DNA from: Zeimonas sp964538505
Lineage (GTDB): Bacteria > Pseudomonadota > Gammaproteobacteria > Burkholderiales > Burkholderiaceae_E
Assembly: GCA_964538505.1 (NCBI GenBank)
Contig: CAZIDY010000013.1
Span: forward strand, 11,973-75,972
Length of the DNA stretch: 64,000 bases
Reading direction: 5' to 3'
Shown here in pieces: positions 33,500-43,240 of the stretch. Position 1 is the stretch's first letter; the number at the start of each line of letters is the position of its first letter. A program made the translations under genes and the position numbers. The notes beneath the pieces are model-generated. The model did not search any database. It had not been told where the DNA came from and was given only the letters and a program-made list of their open reading frames with translations.

Positions 33500-34762
33500 T
33501 CAGGCGCCCGCCGCGGCCCGCCGCGTGTCCCAGCGCACCGGACGCCGTTGCGGACGACGAAACAGCCACGGAAGCGACACGACTGCCGCCACCGCCAGCA
33601 GCATCCAGTAGACGATCGGATACCAGACCGCATACGGAACCATGCGCACGATCGACGGGTCGTAGCGGCGGTCGATCCACGCGCCGACGACGAGCTGCAG
33701 CACGCACATCGTTCCGATCGTCATCCCCCAGAGATTGGGAATCGGCGACGCGCCCACCGGCGGCAGGCCGATCGCCCACGAGGTGACCCAGATCGACGTC
33801 AGCACGACGAAGCACAGCGCCCACAGCGTCGACAGCGACGACTCGGCGAACACCGGCCACATCCGTCGGAACTTCCAGTGCGCCAGCACGTCGCGATGGC
33901 GACGCAGCACCTGCAGCAGTCCGCGCGCCCAGCGCAGCCGCTGCTTCCACAGCGTGCGCAGGGTCGACGGCACCGTCATCCAGCACACCGCACGCGGCTC
34001 GTAGCGAACGTCGTAGAAGCGCTTCTGCAGCTTCCACGTGAGATCGATGTCCTCGGTGGGCATGTCGGGGCTGAAGCCGCCGACATCGAAGACCGCACTG
34101 CGCCGGAACGCCGCGACCACGCCCGAGACCGTGACGACTCGCCCCCAGATGCGCTGCGAACGACGCAACAGGCTGACGATCGACGAGAACTCGATCGACT
34201 GCAGCCGCGCGAGGAACGTGTCGGTGTTGCGCACGCGCGGGTTGCCGGTGACCGCGGCGACGCGCGGCGACGCGAAATGCGGAATCATCATCCGCAGCAG
34301 CTCGGGCTGCGGCTCGGCGTCGGCGTCCAGGATCAGCAGGATCTCGCCGCGCGCGAGCGGCAGCGCGTCGTTCAACGCCAGCGCCTTGCCCTCGTTCACC
34401 GACTTTCGCACGACACGCAGCCGCGGATCGTCGATCGAGCACATCACCTCGCAGGTCGTGTCGGTCGAACCGTCGTCGATCGCGAGGACCTCGAAGGCCG
34501 GATAGTCGAGCTCGAGCACGCTGCGCAACGCACGGCCGATCACCGCCGCCTCGTTGCGCGCCGGAACGAGCACGCTCACGAAAGGCATCGCTCCTTCGTC
34601 ACGCGGCGGCGCTTCGCGCTGCTCCCAGCGCAGGCGGAACATCACCGAGGTCGTCGTCCAGAGAATGCTGGTGGCGATCGGATACGCCGCGAAGTAGACG
34701 AGCGCCCAGCTGTATCCGGCCGTGCCCTGCAGCCAGCGCAGGAACGCCTCGAGTTCGATCAC
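33500..34762 (-). CDS. pgaC: PgaC-like membrane glycosyltransferase (GT2)
   Basis: The 420-residue GT2 protein has N- and C-terminal membrane spans. Catalytic marks are VSVLVPARNEAAVIGRALRS, LAIDDGSTDTT, LLILDADAEPQPELL (DxD), MPTEDIDLTWKLQKR (ED base) and KQRLRWARGLLQVLRRH, the QxxRW motif of processive enzymes. It resembles PgaC, the synthase for poly-beta-1,6-N-acetylglucosamine. The start is GTG overlapping the pgaD stop (GTGA). PgaD is the adjacent helper. Cellulose synthase is less likely as PilZ and BcsB-like partners are absent. Confidence 0.83.
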   Translation of the reverse strand: MIELEAFLRWLQGTAGYSWALVYFAAYPIATSILWTTTSVMFRLRWEQREAPPRDEGAMPFVSVLVPARNEAAVIGRALRSVLELDYPAFEVLAIDDGSTDTTCEVMCSIDDPRLRVVRKSVNEGKALALNDALPLARGEILLILDADAEPQPELLRMMIPHFASPRVAAVTGNPRVRNTDTFLARLQSIEFSSIVSLLRRSQRIWGRVVTVSGVVAAFRRSAVFDVGGFSPDMPTEDIDLTWKLQKRFYDVRYEPRAVCWMTVPSTLRTLWKQRLRWARGLLQVLRRHRDVLAHWKFRRMWPVFAESSLSTLWALCFVVLTSIWVTSWAIGLPPVGASPIPNLWGMTIGTMCVLQLVVGAWIDRRYDPSIVRMVPYAVWYPIVYWMLLAVAAVVSLPWLFRRPQRRPVRWDTRRAAAGA

Positions 34763-35226
34763 GACGCACCCTCGGTTTCGGTTTCGGGCGCCTGCGTATC
34801 GATCGCTTCGCCCGAGGCGGATCCGGAAGCGCCCGTGAGCGTCCCGCCGGACACGGCCCGATAACGCTTGGACTGCGTGCCGACGTCGATGTAGATCCGG
34901 TTGGCCTGCGCAAGGCCACTCCAGCGGGCCTCGATGACCCGACCCGTCCAGTCGCTTTCGTAGCGTGCTTCGACGGCGCGGGCCTGCCTGCGGCGACTGG
35001 AGCGGCGGCGATACAAGCCGACGTTGTGGACGATCCAGATCACCGTCAGCGTCGGCAGGACCAGGCTCGAAGCGACGATCAGCACCCAGAGTTCATGCGA
35101 GTCCCAGGGGCGCGCTGCAACCCGCTGCCAGCCGAGGACGAACAGCACCCAGCCGGAGGCAACGCCGATGAAATGCGCCAGCGCCCGACCAGGCGAAGCG
35201 AGCGCCGCCGGCGCGGTGACTGCCAC
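34759..35226 (-). CDS. pgaD: PgaD-like inner-membrane helper protein
   Basis: This is a 155-residue protein with two membrane spans (ALAHFIGVASGWVLFVLGW and LWVLIVASSLVLPTLTVIWI) and a cytoplasmic basic tail (YRRRSSRRRQARAVEARYES). The layout and position directly before pgaC fit PgaD, which binds PgaC and is needed for polymerisation, in E. coli under c-di-GMP control. The GTG start has GGAG immediately before it, an unusually short spacing. Identification depends mainly on context and topology. Confidence 0.65.
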   Translation of the reverse strand: MAVTAPAALASPGRALAHFIGVASGWVLFVLGWQRVAARPWDSHELWVLIVASSLVLPTLTVIWIVHNVGLYRRRSSRRRQARAVEARYESDWTGRVIEARWSGLAQANRIYIDVGTQSKRYRAVSGGTLTGASGSASGEAIDTQAPETETEGAS

Positions 35227-35232
35227 CTCCGG

Positions 35233-36063
35233 TTACCGCCGCGGGCGTGTGCGCGAGGCTCCGATCCCGATGCCGCCGAGCGCGAGCAGCGCCAGCGAAC
35301 CGGGCAGCGGAATGCGGGTCGGGTCGATGACGAGATGCTCGGTCGGAACGACCTCAGGGTCGTCGTTGCCCCGCCACCAGACGAGCTGCACGACCCCGGC
35401 CTGGAGCCGGTTGTAGGCACCGAGCTCGAAGCTGTAAAGCCCTTCGGTCAACCAGAGGTTCTCGTCGAATCCGAGTCGGTCGCGCGGAGCCAGGAAATCC
35501 GACGAGATCTCGACGCACGCTTCATCGGCGCCGCAGATGCGCAGGAAGAAGCCGTCGTCGTACAGGACGCCGAAGTTGTAGTCGTCCTCCTCGGTGATGC
35601 GCAGGTAGCCGGTGTAGCGGGCCGTCCAGTTCTCCTCGACACCGAAACCGTCAGGCAACTGTGACACGGGACCCCAGGGGGTGCTGCCGTACTCGTTGCG
35701 GTATCTCCCATTCGCCTGGTCGATCCGCGCAACGGTGCCGCTCCAGCTATCGATCAAGAATTCGTTCTCCGGGCTCCACGACTGGACGGTTCGCCAGTCG
35801 TTCTGTCCCCAGATTCCCGAACCCCAGGAAAGCGTTCCGATCCGCTCGTAGCCCTCCATCGGCACGGCGGAATACTTTCGTTCCTCCTCGTTCCAGTAGC
35901 CCGAGGAGTCGTGCCACTCCGGATCGATCGCGCGGAACTCCACCTGCGCGCCGGTACCGGCAGCCCACGAGCCGGCAAGAGTGGGCGAAAGCGGCGCACC
36001 GATCGCCGACTGCGCCAGAGCCGCGAGAAGACCTGCAAACGGGAGAACGGAAAGGCGACGCAT
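35233..36063 (-). CDS. PEP-CTERM sorted exported protein with PA14-like domain
   Basis: The 276-residue protein starts with a signal peptide (MRRLSVLPFAGLLAALAQSA). A central Trp/Tyr-rich beta domain has WTARYTGYLRITEEDDYNFG and VLYDDGFFLRICG, similar to PA14-like sugar-binding modules. The C-terminus IPLPGSLALLALGGIGIGAS followed by basic residues is a PEP-CTERM signal, processed by exosortase (not in this window). Such proteins go with extracellular polysaccharide in Gram-negative biofilms. It ends 6 bp before pgaD, so it may be the first gene of the pgaDCA unit. The ATG at 36061-36063 was chosen because it opens the signal peptide. Confidence 0.82.
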   Translation of the reverse strand: MRRLSVLPFAGLLAALAQSAIGAPLSPTLAGSWAAGTGAQVEFRAIDPEWHDSSGYWNEEERKYSAVPMEGYERIGTLSWGSGIWGQNDWRTVQSWSPENEFLIDSWSGTVARIDQANGRYRNEYGSTPWGPVSQLPDGFGVEENWTARYTGYLRITEEDDYNFGVLYDDGFFLRICGADEACVEISSDFLAPRDRLGFDENLWLTEGLYSFELGAYNRLQAGVVQLVWWRGNDDPEVVPTEHLVIDPTRIPLPGSLALLALGGIGIGASRTRPRR

Positions 36064-36194
36064 ATCGAGTCTGTGTAGGCGAGGAGGTCCGCAATGATGC
36101 TGCGGCGCAGTGTAGTCGCTGGCTATCGCCAACTGTAGGGAGAAAGTCACGGTTGTTGTGCGGCCGCTACCGCGTACCGCGTCGGGCCGGCGCC

Positions 36195-36776
36195 TCAGCT
36201 CGCAGAAGCGCGGTTCAGCGCAGGCTCCGATGCAGCTTTGTCCGGCGGCGCCAGTGCGCAGGCGCTCAACACGGTGAAGCCGACGAACAGGAGGCTCAGG
36301 TTGCGCAATTCGCCCGTGTAGGCGAAGGCGAGTGCAAGCGGAACGACCGTATCGTAGAAGTAGCCGCCGACCGTTTGCAGATACGGAAAGGCAAGCGCCA
36401 GTGCCGCCACGGCAACGAGCGCCTGCAGCTCACCCACCCCCGCGGCCAGCACGACGATCCGCAGGACGAACAGGCTGGCCAGCAACGCGAAAAAAATCAG
36501 GTAGTAGACGACGAGGTACGGAAAGCGCAGCTCCGCCTTTTCGATCACCGTCAGCTTCCGGAACTGCAGCTCGGGCCTCAGCCGGTCGCCCAGATACTCC
36601 TTTGCCTGCTGCGGCACGATCCGATCGGCCCATCTGGCGATGGACGGGACGAGCTGACGATAGACGAAGGGCCGGTCAGCGCTACCGTCGAGCATTCGCT
36701 CGATGCTGTTTCGCGACGATCCATCGAGCAGGCCCCATTTGGCGATGTACCCGACGAAACCCGCGGAGGCCGCCAT
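36195..36776 (-). CDS. Multi-span membrane protein, possibly truncated
   Basis: The 193-residue frame contains RPFVYRQLVPSIARWADRIV, a motif seen in large polytopic proteins linked to cell-surface glycans. Hydrophobic segments include VVYYLIFFALLASLFVLRIV, LVAVAALALAFPYLQTVGGY and LSLLFVGFTVLSACALA. In-frame sequence upstream of the ATG reads FALLLLVGAFFW, a likely first membrane span, but no ATG, GTG or TTG precedes it before a stop. The family usually has about twice this length with the motif PFVYR near the start. The gene therefore looks damaged, perhaps with an internal loss after GGYFYD. Function unknown. Confidence 0.5.
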   Translation of the reverse strand: MAASAGFVGYIAKWGLLDGSSRNSIERMLDGSADRPFVYRQLVPSIARWADRIVPQQAKEYLGDRLRPELQFRKLTVIEKAELRFPYLVVYYLIFFALLASLFVLRIVVLAAGVGELQALVAVAALALAFPYLQTVGGYFYDTVVPLALAFAYTGELRNLSLLFVGFTVLSACALAPPDKAASEPALNRASAS

Positions 36777-36922
36777 CCAGAAGAACGCGCCGACGAGCAG
36801 CAGCAGGGCAAACCGCGAACGGGTACACGGGTGTGTACGCAGGGTCGCTTCCTCGGGCGGATGCGCGATCGTTTCCCCGGATAGTCCATCAACCGGGCCA
36901 ACAAGTCAGAACTGCTGGCGAA

Positions 36923-37204
36923 TCATGCAGGCTCAGAGATCTGCAGGTCGATGTGCAGGCCAGCCGCCGCCGCCATGTTCACCAAGGCATCAAGGCCGAA
37001 CAGATCAATCTTGCCGCGCATGAGATCTGACACGCGCGGTTGCGTGACGCCGAACATCCTGGCAGCTTGTGACTGACTCAAGCCGACGTGGGCAATGTGT
37101 TCCTTCAGCGCGATCATGAGCACCGAACGCAGCTTCATGTTCTCCGCAGCCTCGGAGGTGTCTTCGATGGCATCCCATACGCTGGCGAACCGTTGCTTGC
37201 TCAT
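36923..37204 (-). CDS. higA: HigA-like XRE-family antitoxin
   Basis: The 93-residue protein has an HTH: LKEHIAHVGLSQSQAARMFG and VTQPRVSDLMRGKIDLFGLD, in the Xre class of COG5606-type antitoxins. It follows the toxin gene by 13 bp, in the toxin-first order typical of HigBA. The N-terminal extension (MSKQRFASVWDAIEDTSEAA) would bind the toxin. The shared promoter region at 37538-37557 carries a perfect palindrome that the antitoxin probably binds. Confidence 0.85.
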   Translation of the reverse strand: MSKQRFASVWDAIEDTSEAAENMKLRSVLMIALKEHIAHVGLSQSQAARMFGVTQPRVSDLMRGKIDLFGLDALVNMAAAAGLHIDLQISEPA

Positions 37205-37217
37205 TTGCCCATCTCCT

Positions 37218-37502
37218 TCAACGACTCGCGGTAACGTTTGCCAGATCGGTCCTGGCCGTCTTGTCCGTCTTCTTCTGGAAGCAGTGAAGCACGTACACCG
37301 CATCAGCGAAATTCGCGACATACACGACGCGAAACGTACCGGCCTCATCCCAAATGCGAATCTCCCGGACCCCTCGACCAACCGAGGATAGCGGCTTCCA
37401 GTCGTCCGGTTCCTGGCCACGCTGCACTCGGTCGATCTGATGCCCAGCTGCACGCCGGGCATCGACAGGGAAACCCCGTAAGTCATCAAGCGAACTGCCC
37501 AA
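37218..37502 (-). CDS. higB: HigB-like (RelE-superfamily) toxin
   Basis: The frame gives 94 residues from a TTG at 37500-37502. It includes DLRGFPVDARRAAGHQIDRV, DDWKPLSSVGRGVREIRIWD and RVVYVANFADAVYVLHCFQK, and ends with KKTDKTARTDL, the phage-Gp49-like HigB family of mRNA interferases. In-frame codons upstream read KPVEFLG, conserved in the family, but no standard start precedes them; a GTG seven codons upstream of KPVEFLG's Phe region lies one base out of frame because of a GGGG run at 37521-37524 region. Either TTG is used, or a one-base error or mutation hides the true start. Confidence 0.72.
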   Translation of the reverse strand: MGSSLDDLRGFPVDARRAAGHQIDRVQRGQEPDDWKPLSSVGRGVREIRIWDEAGTFRVVYVANFADAVYVLHCFQKKTDKTARTDLANVTASR

Positions 37503-37537
37503 GAACTCAACAGGCTTCGGCCCCTTTCACAAGGGGA

Positions 37538-37557
37538 CTATACAAAATATTGTATAG
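37538..37557 (-). promoter_or_regulatory. Probable HigBA operator
   Basis: CTATACAA (37538-37545) and TTGTATAG (37550-37557) form a perfect inverted repeat with a 4-bp AT spacer. It lies 36 bp before the TTG start of the toxin gene and is by far the most AT-rich spot nearby. It also contains TATACA/TATAGT-like -10 sequences, so repressor binding would block the promoter. A second hairpin, CCCCTT/AAGGGG (37521-37536), follows in the leader. Confidence 0.6.
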
Positions 37558-37646
37558 CCTTGCAAGGCTCAGTCTCTGCAGAGTCCCGATCTGAGCAACA
37601 GCAAACGAAAAGCCGCTTTCGAAAGGAGTTTTTGCACCAACAAGAA

Positions 37647-37664
37647 CGCCCGCGAACGCGGGCG
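37647..37664 (-). terminator. Rho-independent terminator after tRNA-Ser
   Basis: CGCCCGCG (37647-37654) and CGCGGGCG (37657-37664) pair perfectly around a two-base centre. On the minus strand it follows the tRNA 3' end by 10 bases and is followed by TTCTTGTT. This fits termination of the tRNA transcript. Confidence 0.65.
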
Positions 37665-37674
37665 ATTCTCATTC

Positions 37675-37765
37675 TGGCGGAGAGAGAGGGATTCGAACCC
37701 TCGAGGGGCTTTGGACCCCTACACGCTTTCCAGGCGTGCTCCTTCGACCGCTCGGACATCTCTCC
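37675..37765 (-). tRNA. tRNA-Ser (anticodon GGA)
   Basis: The 91-nt minus-strand gene folds as a class II tRNA: acceptor stem GGAGAGA/TCTCTCC, anticodon stem CACGC/GCGTG with loop CTGGAAA (GGA anticodon, reads UCC and UCU), a long variable arm AGGGGT..AGCCCCT, T-arm GAGGGTTCGAATCCCTC, discriminator G and encoded CCA. On the minus strand TATACT about 14 bases before the 5' end is a good -10 box. The gene is 41 bp from the acs stop. Confidence 0.95.
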
Positions 37766-37806
37766 GGGGGCCGCAGTATAACCCCGCGTCCCCCGGAGAG
37801 ATGGCG

Positions 37807-39792
<1,986 letters not shown>

Positions 39793-39948
39793 GGGGCGAA
39801 TCCTCCTTTTTTCCTCGCAAGCCTAATCATGCACCCGACGAGCTTAGTCCGCACCTCGGGCCTGCGGCAGCATACCCACGATCCGCTAAAATCCGGGCGC
39901 GCCGCGTTGCCGCGCGCCCTTTCCGACTCTCCGCCGAGGTTGCTCCCG

Positions 39949-41472
39949 ATGCGCGTTATCCGTCAGGACGATCTGATCGAATCGATCGCCGCCGCGCTGC
40001 AGTTCATCAGCTACTACCATCCGCGCGATTTCATCGAGCACCTCGCGCGCGCCTGGCAGACCGAGCAGAGCCCGGCCGCACGCGACGCGATCGAGCAGCT
40101 CCTTACCAACTCGCGGATGTGCGCCGAAGGCCACCGGCCGATCTGTCAGGACACCGGCATCGTCAACGTGTTCCTGAAGGTCGGCATGGACGCCCGCTTC
40201 GAGGGCTTCACGGGGTCGATCGCCGACGCGGTGAACGAGGGCGTGCGCCGTGGCTATCTCGAGCCGTCGAATACGCTGCGCGCCTCGGTCGTCGCCGACC
40301 CGCACTTCGAACGGAAGAACACGCGCGACAACACGCCGGCAGTCGTGCACACCGAGCTCGTTCCCGGCGACACTGTCGACGTGCAGGTTGCCGCCAAGGG
40401 TGGCGGCTCGGAGAACAAGTCGAAGTTCGTCATGCTCAATCCGTCGGACTCGATCGTCGACTGGGTGCTCAAGACGGTGCCGACGATGGGCGCCGGCTGG
40501 TGCCCGCCGGGGATGCTCGGCATCGGCATCGGCGGCACCGCCGAGAAGGCGATGCTGATGGCGAAGGAATCGCTGATGGACCCGATCGACATGTTCGAGC
40601 TGCTGCAGCGCGGGCCCTCGAACAAGGTCGAGGAGATGCGCATCGAGCTCTACGAGAAGGTGAATGCGCTCGGCATCGGCGCACAGGGCCTGGGCGGCCT
40701 CACCACCGTGCTCGACGTGAAGATCGCGATGTTCCCGACGCATGCGGCGTCGAAACCGGTGGCGATGATCCCGAACTGCGCCGCAACGCGCCATGCGCAC
40801 TTCGTGCTCGACGGCTCGGGCCCCGCGTACTGCGAGCCGCCGCCGCTGTCGGCCTGGCCCGACGTGCACTGGACGCCGAACCTGGAGAAGTCGCGGCGCG
40901 TGAACCTCGATGCGCTCACGCGCGAGGAAGTCGTCTCGTGGAAGCCGGGACAGACGCTGCTGCTGTCCGGAAAGATGCTCACCGGTCGCGATGCCGCGCA
41001 CAAGCGCATCGTCGAGATGCTCGAAAGGGGTGAGAAACTGCCGGTCGACTTTACGAATCGTGCGATTTATTACGTCGGCCCCGTGGATCCGGTGCGCGAT
41101 GAGGCGGTGGGCCCGGCCGGTCCGACGACGTCGACGCGCATGGACAAGTTCACCGAGACGATGCTCGCACAGACGGGGCTCATCGCGATGATCGGCAAGG
41201 CCGAGCGCGGGTCGGTGGCGATCGACGCGATCCGCCGTCACCGGGCCGCGTACCTGATGGCCGTCGGCGGCGCCGCCTATCTCGTGTCGAAATCGATCCG
41301 CAAGGCGCGCGTGCTCGCCTTCGAGGATCTCGGCATGGAGGCGATCTACGAGTTCGAGGTGAACGACATGCCGGTGACGGTAGCCGTCGACGCGGCCGGC
41401 ACCTCGGTGCACGAGACCGGTCCGCGCGAATGGCAGGCGCGGATCGGCAAGATCCCGATTCGGGTCGAGTAG
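39949..41472 (+). CDS. Class I fumarate hydratase
   Basis: The 507-residue protein is the iron-sulfur (FumA/FumB) type, with the alpha part at the N-terminus and beta part at the C-terminus fused. Marks are CAEGHRPICQDTGIVNVFLK (cluster Cys), GGGSENKSKFVMLNPSDS, GWCPPGMLGIGIGGTAEKAM (second Cys), and later PNCAATRHAHFVLDGSGPAY (third Cys) and DFTNRAIYYVGPVDPV. It hydrates fumarate to malate in the citric acid cycle and needs an oxygen-sensitive 4Fe-4S cluster. The ATG at 39949 starts the family's usual MRVIRQDDLI. A long upstream open frame is an acs shadow. Confidence 0.93.
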   Translation: MRVIRQDDLIESIAAALQFISYYHPRDFIEHLARAWQTEQSPAARDAIEQLLTNSRMCAEGHRPICQDTGIVNVFLKVGMDARFEGFTGSIADAVNEGVRRGYLEPSNTLRASVVADPHFERKNTRDNTPAVVHTELVPGDTVDVQVAAKGGGSENKSKFVMLNPSDSIVDWVLKTVPTMGAGWCPPGMLGIGIGGTAEKAMLMAKESLMDPIDMFELLQRGPSNKVEEMRIELYEKVNALGIGAQGLGGLTTVLDVKIAMFPTHAASKPVAMIPNCAATRHAHFVLDGSGPAYCEPPPLSAWPDVHWTPNLEKSRRVNLDALTREEVVSWKPGQTLLLSGKMLTGRDAAHKRIVEMLERGEKLPVDFTNRAIYYVGPVDPVRDEAVGPAGPTTSTRMDKFTETMLAQTGLIAMIGKAERGSVAIDAIRRHRAAYLMAVGGAAYLVSKSIRKARVLAFEDLGMEAIYEFEVNDMPVTVAVDAAGTSVHETGPREWQARIGKIPIRVE

Positions 41473-41493
41473 CGCCAAAGCGAGCCCCTGCCC

Positions 41494-42294
41494 ATGGCCT
41501 TCCTTCTGATCGACATCGGCAACACGTTCCTGAAATGGGGAACGTATTCGCGCGGCGCGCCCGGCGCGCGTGCGCTCGCGCAGGACATGGGCATCGCCTC
41601 GGGCCGCGTGCTGCTCGAGGAGATCCCGATGGTCAAGAAGGAGTGGCAGCGCCAGCCCCTGCCCGACGCCGTCGTGATCTCGAACGTCGCCGGAACGGGC
41701 ATCGTGAACCCGGTGCTGCGCGCGCTGGAGATCTGGCCCGACGCTCCGGAGGCGCACTGGATCGTCTCGCGCGCCGAACAGTGCGGCGTGAAGAACGGCT
41801 ACCTGAACCCGGCTGCGCTCGGCTGCGATCGCTGGGCGGCGATGATCGGCGCGCATGCGCTGGTCGGCGAACGCGCGGCGCTGGTCGTCGTCTGCGGCAC
41901 CGCCACGACGATGGACCTGCTCACCGCGGACGGGCATTTCGTCGGCGGCGGAATCATGCCGGGTCTCGGCCTGATGGTGCGCGCACTGCACCAGAACACC
42001 GCAACGCTGCCCGACGCGCAGGGCGACTACGTCGACTATCCACGCCAGACTGTGGACGCGATCGCGTCGGGCTGCGCGCACGCTCAGGCGGGCGCTGTCG
42101 AGCGGCTGTACTTCCTGCACAAGCGCCACCACCCCGACCTGCGCTGCATCCTGTCGGGCGGTGCAGCGCGCTCGCTGGGCCCTCGCCTGACGATCGACTT
42201 CACCTACCACGAGCATCTCGTGCTCGAGGGGCTGTACCAGATCGCGCAGTCGGTGACGCCGCCTGCGGGTGCGAACGGCGGCCCGCAGGCATAG
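41494..42294 (+). CDS. coaX: Type III pantothenate kinase
   Basis: The 266-residue protein has the ASKHA kinase marks: LLIDIGNTFLKWG (phosphate 1, with the catalytic Asp at residue 6), VVSN-like VVISNVAG, PAALGCDRWAAMIGAHALVG, and VVVCGTATTMDLLTADGHFV followed by GGGIMPGLGLM. C-terminal LRCILSGGAARSLGPRL is the adenosine motif. It phosphorylates pantothenate, the first step of CoA synthesis. It follows fumarase by 21 bp on the same strand. No birA lies before it, unlike in many related bacteria. Confidence 0.9.
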   Translation: MAFLLIDIGNTFLKWGTYSRGAPGARALAQDMGIASGRVLLEEIPMVKKEWQRQPLPDAVVISNVAGTGIVNPVLRALEIWPDAPEAHWIVSRAEQCGVKNGYLNPAALGCDRWAAMIGAHALVGERAALVVVCGTATTMDLLTADGHFVGGGIMPGLGLMVRALHQNTATLPDAQGDYVDYPRQTVDAIASGCAHAQAGAVERLYFLHKRHHPDLRCILSGGAARSLGPRLTIDFTYHEHLVLEGLYQIAQSVTPPAGANGGPQA

Positions 42295-42333
42295 CAGGGC
42301 ACTCGCCCCAGGTTCCCGGCCGGCGGGCTGACG

Positions 42334-43170
42334 CTACCGCGGCGAACGGGCGACTGCGTCGGTTGCGGAGAGCGCGGCGCGCAGCCGGTACCAGAGCGCG
42401 CCGACGCCCTCGTGCGCGGCGAGCCAGTTGACGTTCACACCCTGCGCACTCGGCAGCCATCCGAAGACACTGGCCGGGTTCGGCGTGCCCAGATAGCCGT
42501 GCGGCACGGCGACCGGCTGCAGGCCGGCACGCGCGAAGGCGCCGAGCGCACGCGGCATGTGATAAGCATGCGTGACGAGCAGTACGCGCTGATGCCCGGC
42601 AGACAGCAGCAGCCTGGCCGATTCGCGCGCATTGCCCTCGGTGTCGCGCGCGCGGTCCTCGACCCAGCGCACGGGCGTGGCGAGACGCTGCTCGAGCATG
42701 CGCTGCATCAACACCGCTTCGGCTTTCCGCTCCGGCTCGGCCGCGCCGCCGGTCACCAGCACCGGAAGCCCGGTGACCCCGGCGACCCACGCGCCATGCA
42801 GCGTGCGTTCGATCGTGCGCGGATTCGGTCGTTCGGGATCGGGCTGCTCACGCGGGTCCACGCGCGCGCCGCCCCCGAGAATGACGATCGCGGTCGGCGC
42901 GTCGGCACGCGCGAGCAGTGCGCGCAGCGCCTTCTCGTCGGGCGCCGCACCGGCGCCGCGCTCGACGAAGCCGATCAGCCACTGCCCGACGACCTGCGAC
43001 GACAGCAGCAGCGCGAGCACGAGCCCGATCGACGCGAGGACGCGCCCCGCCCGCGGGCGGCGCGCCGACCACGCGAGCCCGATCGCGATCAGCAGCAGCG
43101 GCGCCGCCGGCGGCAGTAACAGGTACTCGACGCCGCGCCGGGCGGCGATCGCGAGATCAGCCGGCGACAT
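42334..43170 (-). CDS. DUF218/YdcF-family membrane protein (SanA/ElyC-like)
   Basis: The 278-residue protein has two N-terminal membrane spans (LLLPPAAPLLLIAIGLAWSA and VLASIGLVLALLLSSQVVGQ) and a DUF218 domain. The latter shows APTAIVILGGGARVDPRE, GVTGLPVLVTGGAA, ARDTEGNARESARLLLS and VLLVTHAYHMPRALGAFARA. ElyC of E. coli, of this type, acts in envelope biogenesis; the domain fold suggests nucleotide or lipid-phosphate binding. Convergent with coaX; prpE lies upstream 70 bp away. Confidence 0.85.
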   Translation of the reverse strand: MSPADLAIAARRGVEYLLLPPAAPLLLIAIGLAWSARRPRAGRVLASIGLVLALLLSSQVVGQWLIGFVERGAGAAPDEKALRALLARADAPTAIVILGGGARVDPREQPDPERPNPRTIERTLHGAWVAGVTGLPVLVTGGAAEPERKAEAVLMQRMLEQRLATPVRWVEDRARDTEGNARESARLLLSAGHQRVLLVTHAYHMPRALGAFARAGLQPVAVPHGYLGTPNPASVFGWLPSAQGVNVNWLAAHEGVGALWYRLRAALSATDAVARSPR

Positions 43171-43240
43171 CGCCTGCGTGATCAGGCCGGCACGTCAGCG
43201 CGAGACATCCGCCAGCCGGTGCATCCGGGGAGCCGATGCA

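Noticed and set aside
31710..34442. A 910-residue version of the PgaA-like protein
   Set aside because: The N-terminal 315 residues are a shadow of pgaC; the signal peptide at 33497 marks the true start.
39886..42216. 776-codon minus-strand frame opposite fumarase and coaX
   Set aside because: No domain and His/Arg/Asp-rich; complements two clear enzymes.
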